Shown here piece by piece: positions 6,204 to 6,536 of a DNA stretch of 6,536 nucleotides. The stretch lies in contig JAICKZ010000185.1 in NCBI GenBank assembly GCA_025927665.1, positions 1 through 6,536 on the forward strand. Direction: 5' to 3'. How positions within the stretch are numbered: the stretch's first letter is position 1; each line of letters starts with the position of its first letter. The notes under the pieces are model-generated. The model did not search any database, had not been told where the DNA came from, and worked only from the letters and a program-made list of their open reading frames with translations. The translations under genes were made by a program, and so were the position numbers. The DNA is from Steroidobacteraceae bacterium. GTDB lineage: Bacteria > Pseudomonadota > Gammaproteobacteria > Steroidobacterales > Steroidobacteraceae.

Positions 6204-6536
6204 ATGTATAAACTCTGTTGCTATAAAACTCTGTTGATTGTACTGGTGCAATTTGCTGGTGCAGAAATGACGTTAGCGAAAGAAGAGTGTGAGTGGGAAT
6301 CAATTGATTGTGTTGCGGTCGGACATTGGACTGTCAGCACGGCATTAGGCGCCGGAATTAGAACCAATCCGCTGGTTGAGAGTCGTTCTATTCCACTGGT
6401 GGTGTTGCCGCAAATCAGTTATTACGGCAAACGTTTTTTTATTGATAATCTGGACTTTGGTATCACGCTGGTTGAAAGTAATGCTAATACTTTCAGTATC
6501 ATTGCAAGCCCTAGCTATGATCGTGTCTTCTTTTAT
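6204..6536 (+). CDS. MipA/OmpV family outer-membrane protein (5' part, cut by window end)
   Basis: The first 111 codons of an outer-membrane beta-barrel protein run off the window with no stop. A signal peptide is clear: MYKLCCYK, hydrophobic TLLIVLVQFAGA, with likely cleavage after AGA (20) or TLA (25). The mature part has the MipA/OmpV layout: 'LGAGIRTNPL' (48-57), 'IPLVVLPQISYYGKRFFIDNLDFG' (63-86) and 'IASPSYDRVFF' (100-110). Family members are usually about 250 residues, so over half is missing. They are reported as scaffold-like proteins for murein enzymes (MipA) or as osmotic or antibiotic-responsive porin-like proteins (OmpV). Two cysteines (29 and 36) just after the signal peptide could form a disulfide. 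The start is ATG at 6204 or the adjoining GTG at 6201; an in-frame stop at 6189-6191 excludes anything earlier. No clear ribosome site is visible. Confidence 0.85.
   Translation, partial: MYKLCCYKTLLIVLVQFAGAEMTLAKEECEWESIDCVAVGHWTVSTALGAGIRTNPLVESRSIPLVVLPQISYYGKRFFIDNLDFGITLVESNANTFSIIASPSYDRVFFY

Overview
The window looks like chromosomal DNA of a Gram-negative gammaproteobacterium with moderate, slightly AT-leaning base composition. The evidence is a MipA/OmpV-type outer-membrane protein, an RhlE-like DEAD-box helicase with a basic tail, and a secreted repeat protein ending in a GlyGly-CTERM-like (rhombosortase-type) anchor. No RNA gene, insertion sequence, CRISPR array or phage gene was seen. 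The genus cannot be fixed from the sequence alone.

Layout: (1) Positions 70-2120, plus strand: two polytopic membrane proteins overlap by ATGA and form one translationally coupled unit. The first is DUF2157-like. The second has about ten predicted membrane spans and ends in the glycine-rich motif GGGGSFSGGGASGRY. (2) Positions 2161-3420, minus strand: a complete DEAD-box RNA helicase, convergent with the membrane pair across a 40-bp gap. (3) Positions 3508-5958, minus strand: a large exported protein with a signal peptide, an N-terminal domain of the kind that precedes SBBP repeats, seven SBBP-type repeats (a likely seven-bladed propeller) and a C-terminal GGGG-helix-Arg tail. (4) Positions 5959-6203: an AT-rich divergent intergenic region with a candidate promoter and an array of 10-bp repeats resembling an OmpR/RstA-type response-regulator site. 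(5) Positions 6204-6536, plus strand: the start of a MipA/OmpV outer-membrane protein, cut by the window edge.

Apart from the coupled membrane pair, there is little evidence that the genes share a pathway. The exported propeller protein and the MipA/OmpV protein are divergent, both act at the cell envelope, and could share the regulatory array between them. The most interesting items are that array and the two different C-terminal glycine-rich tails. One tail is predicted to face the cytoplasm, and the other is an export-and-cleavage signal.
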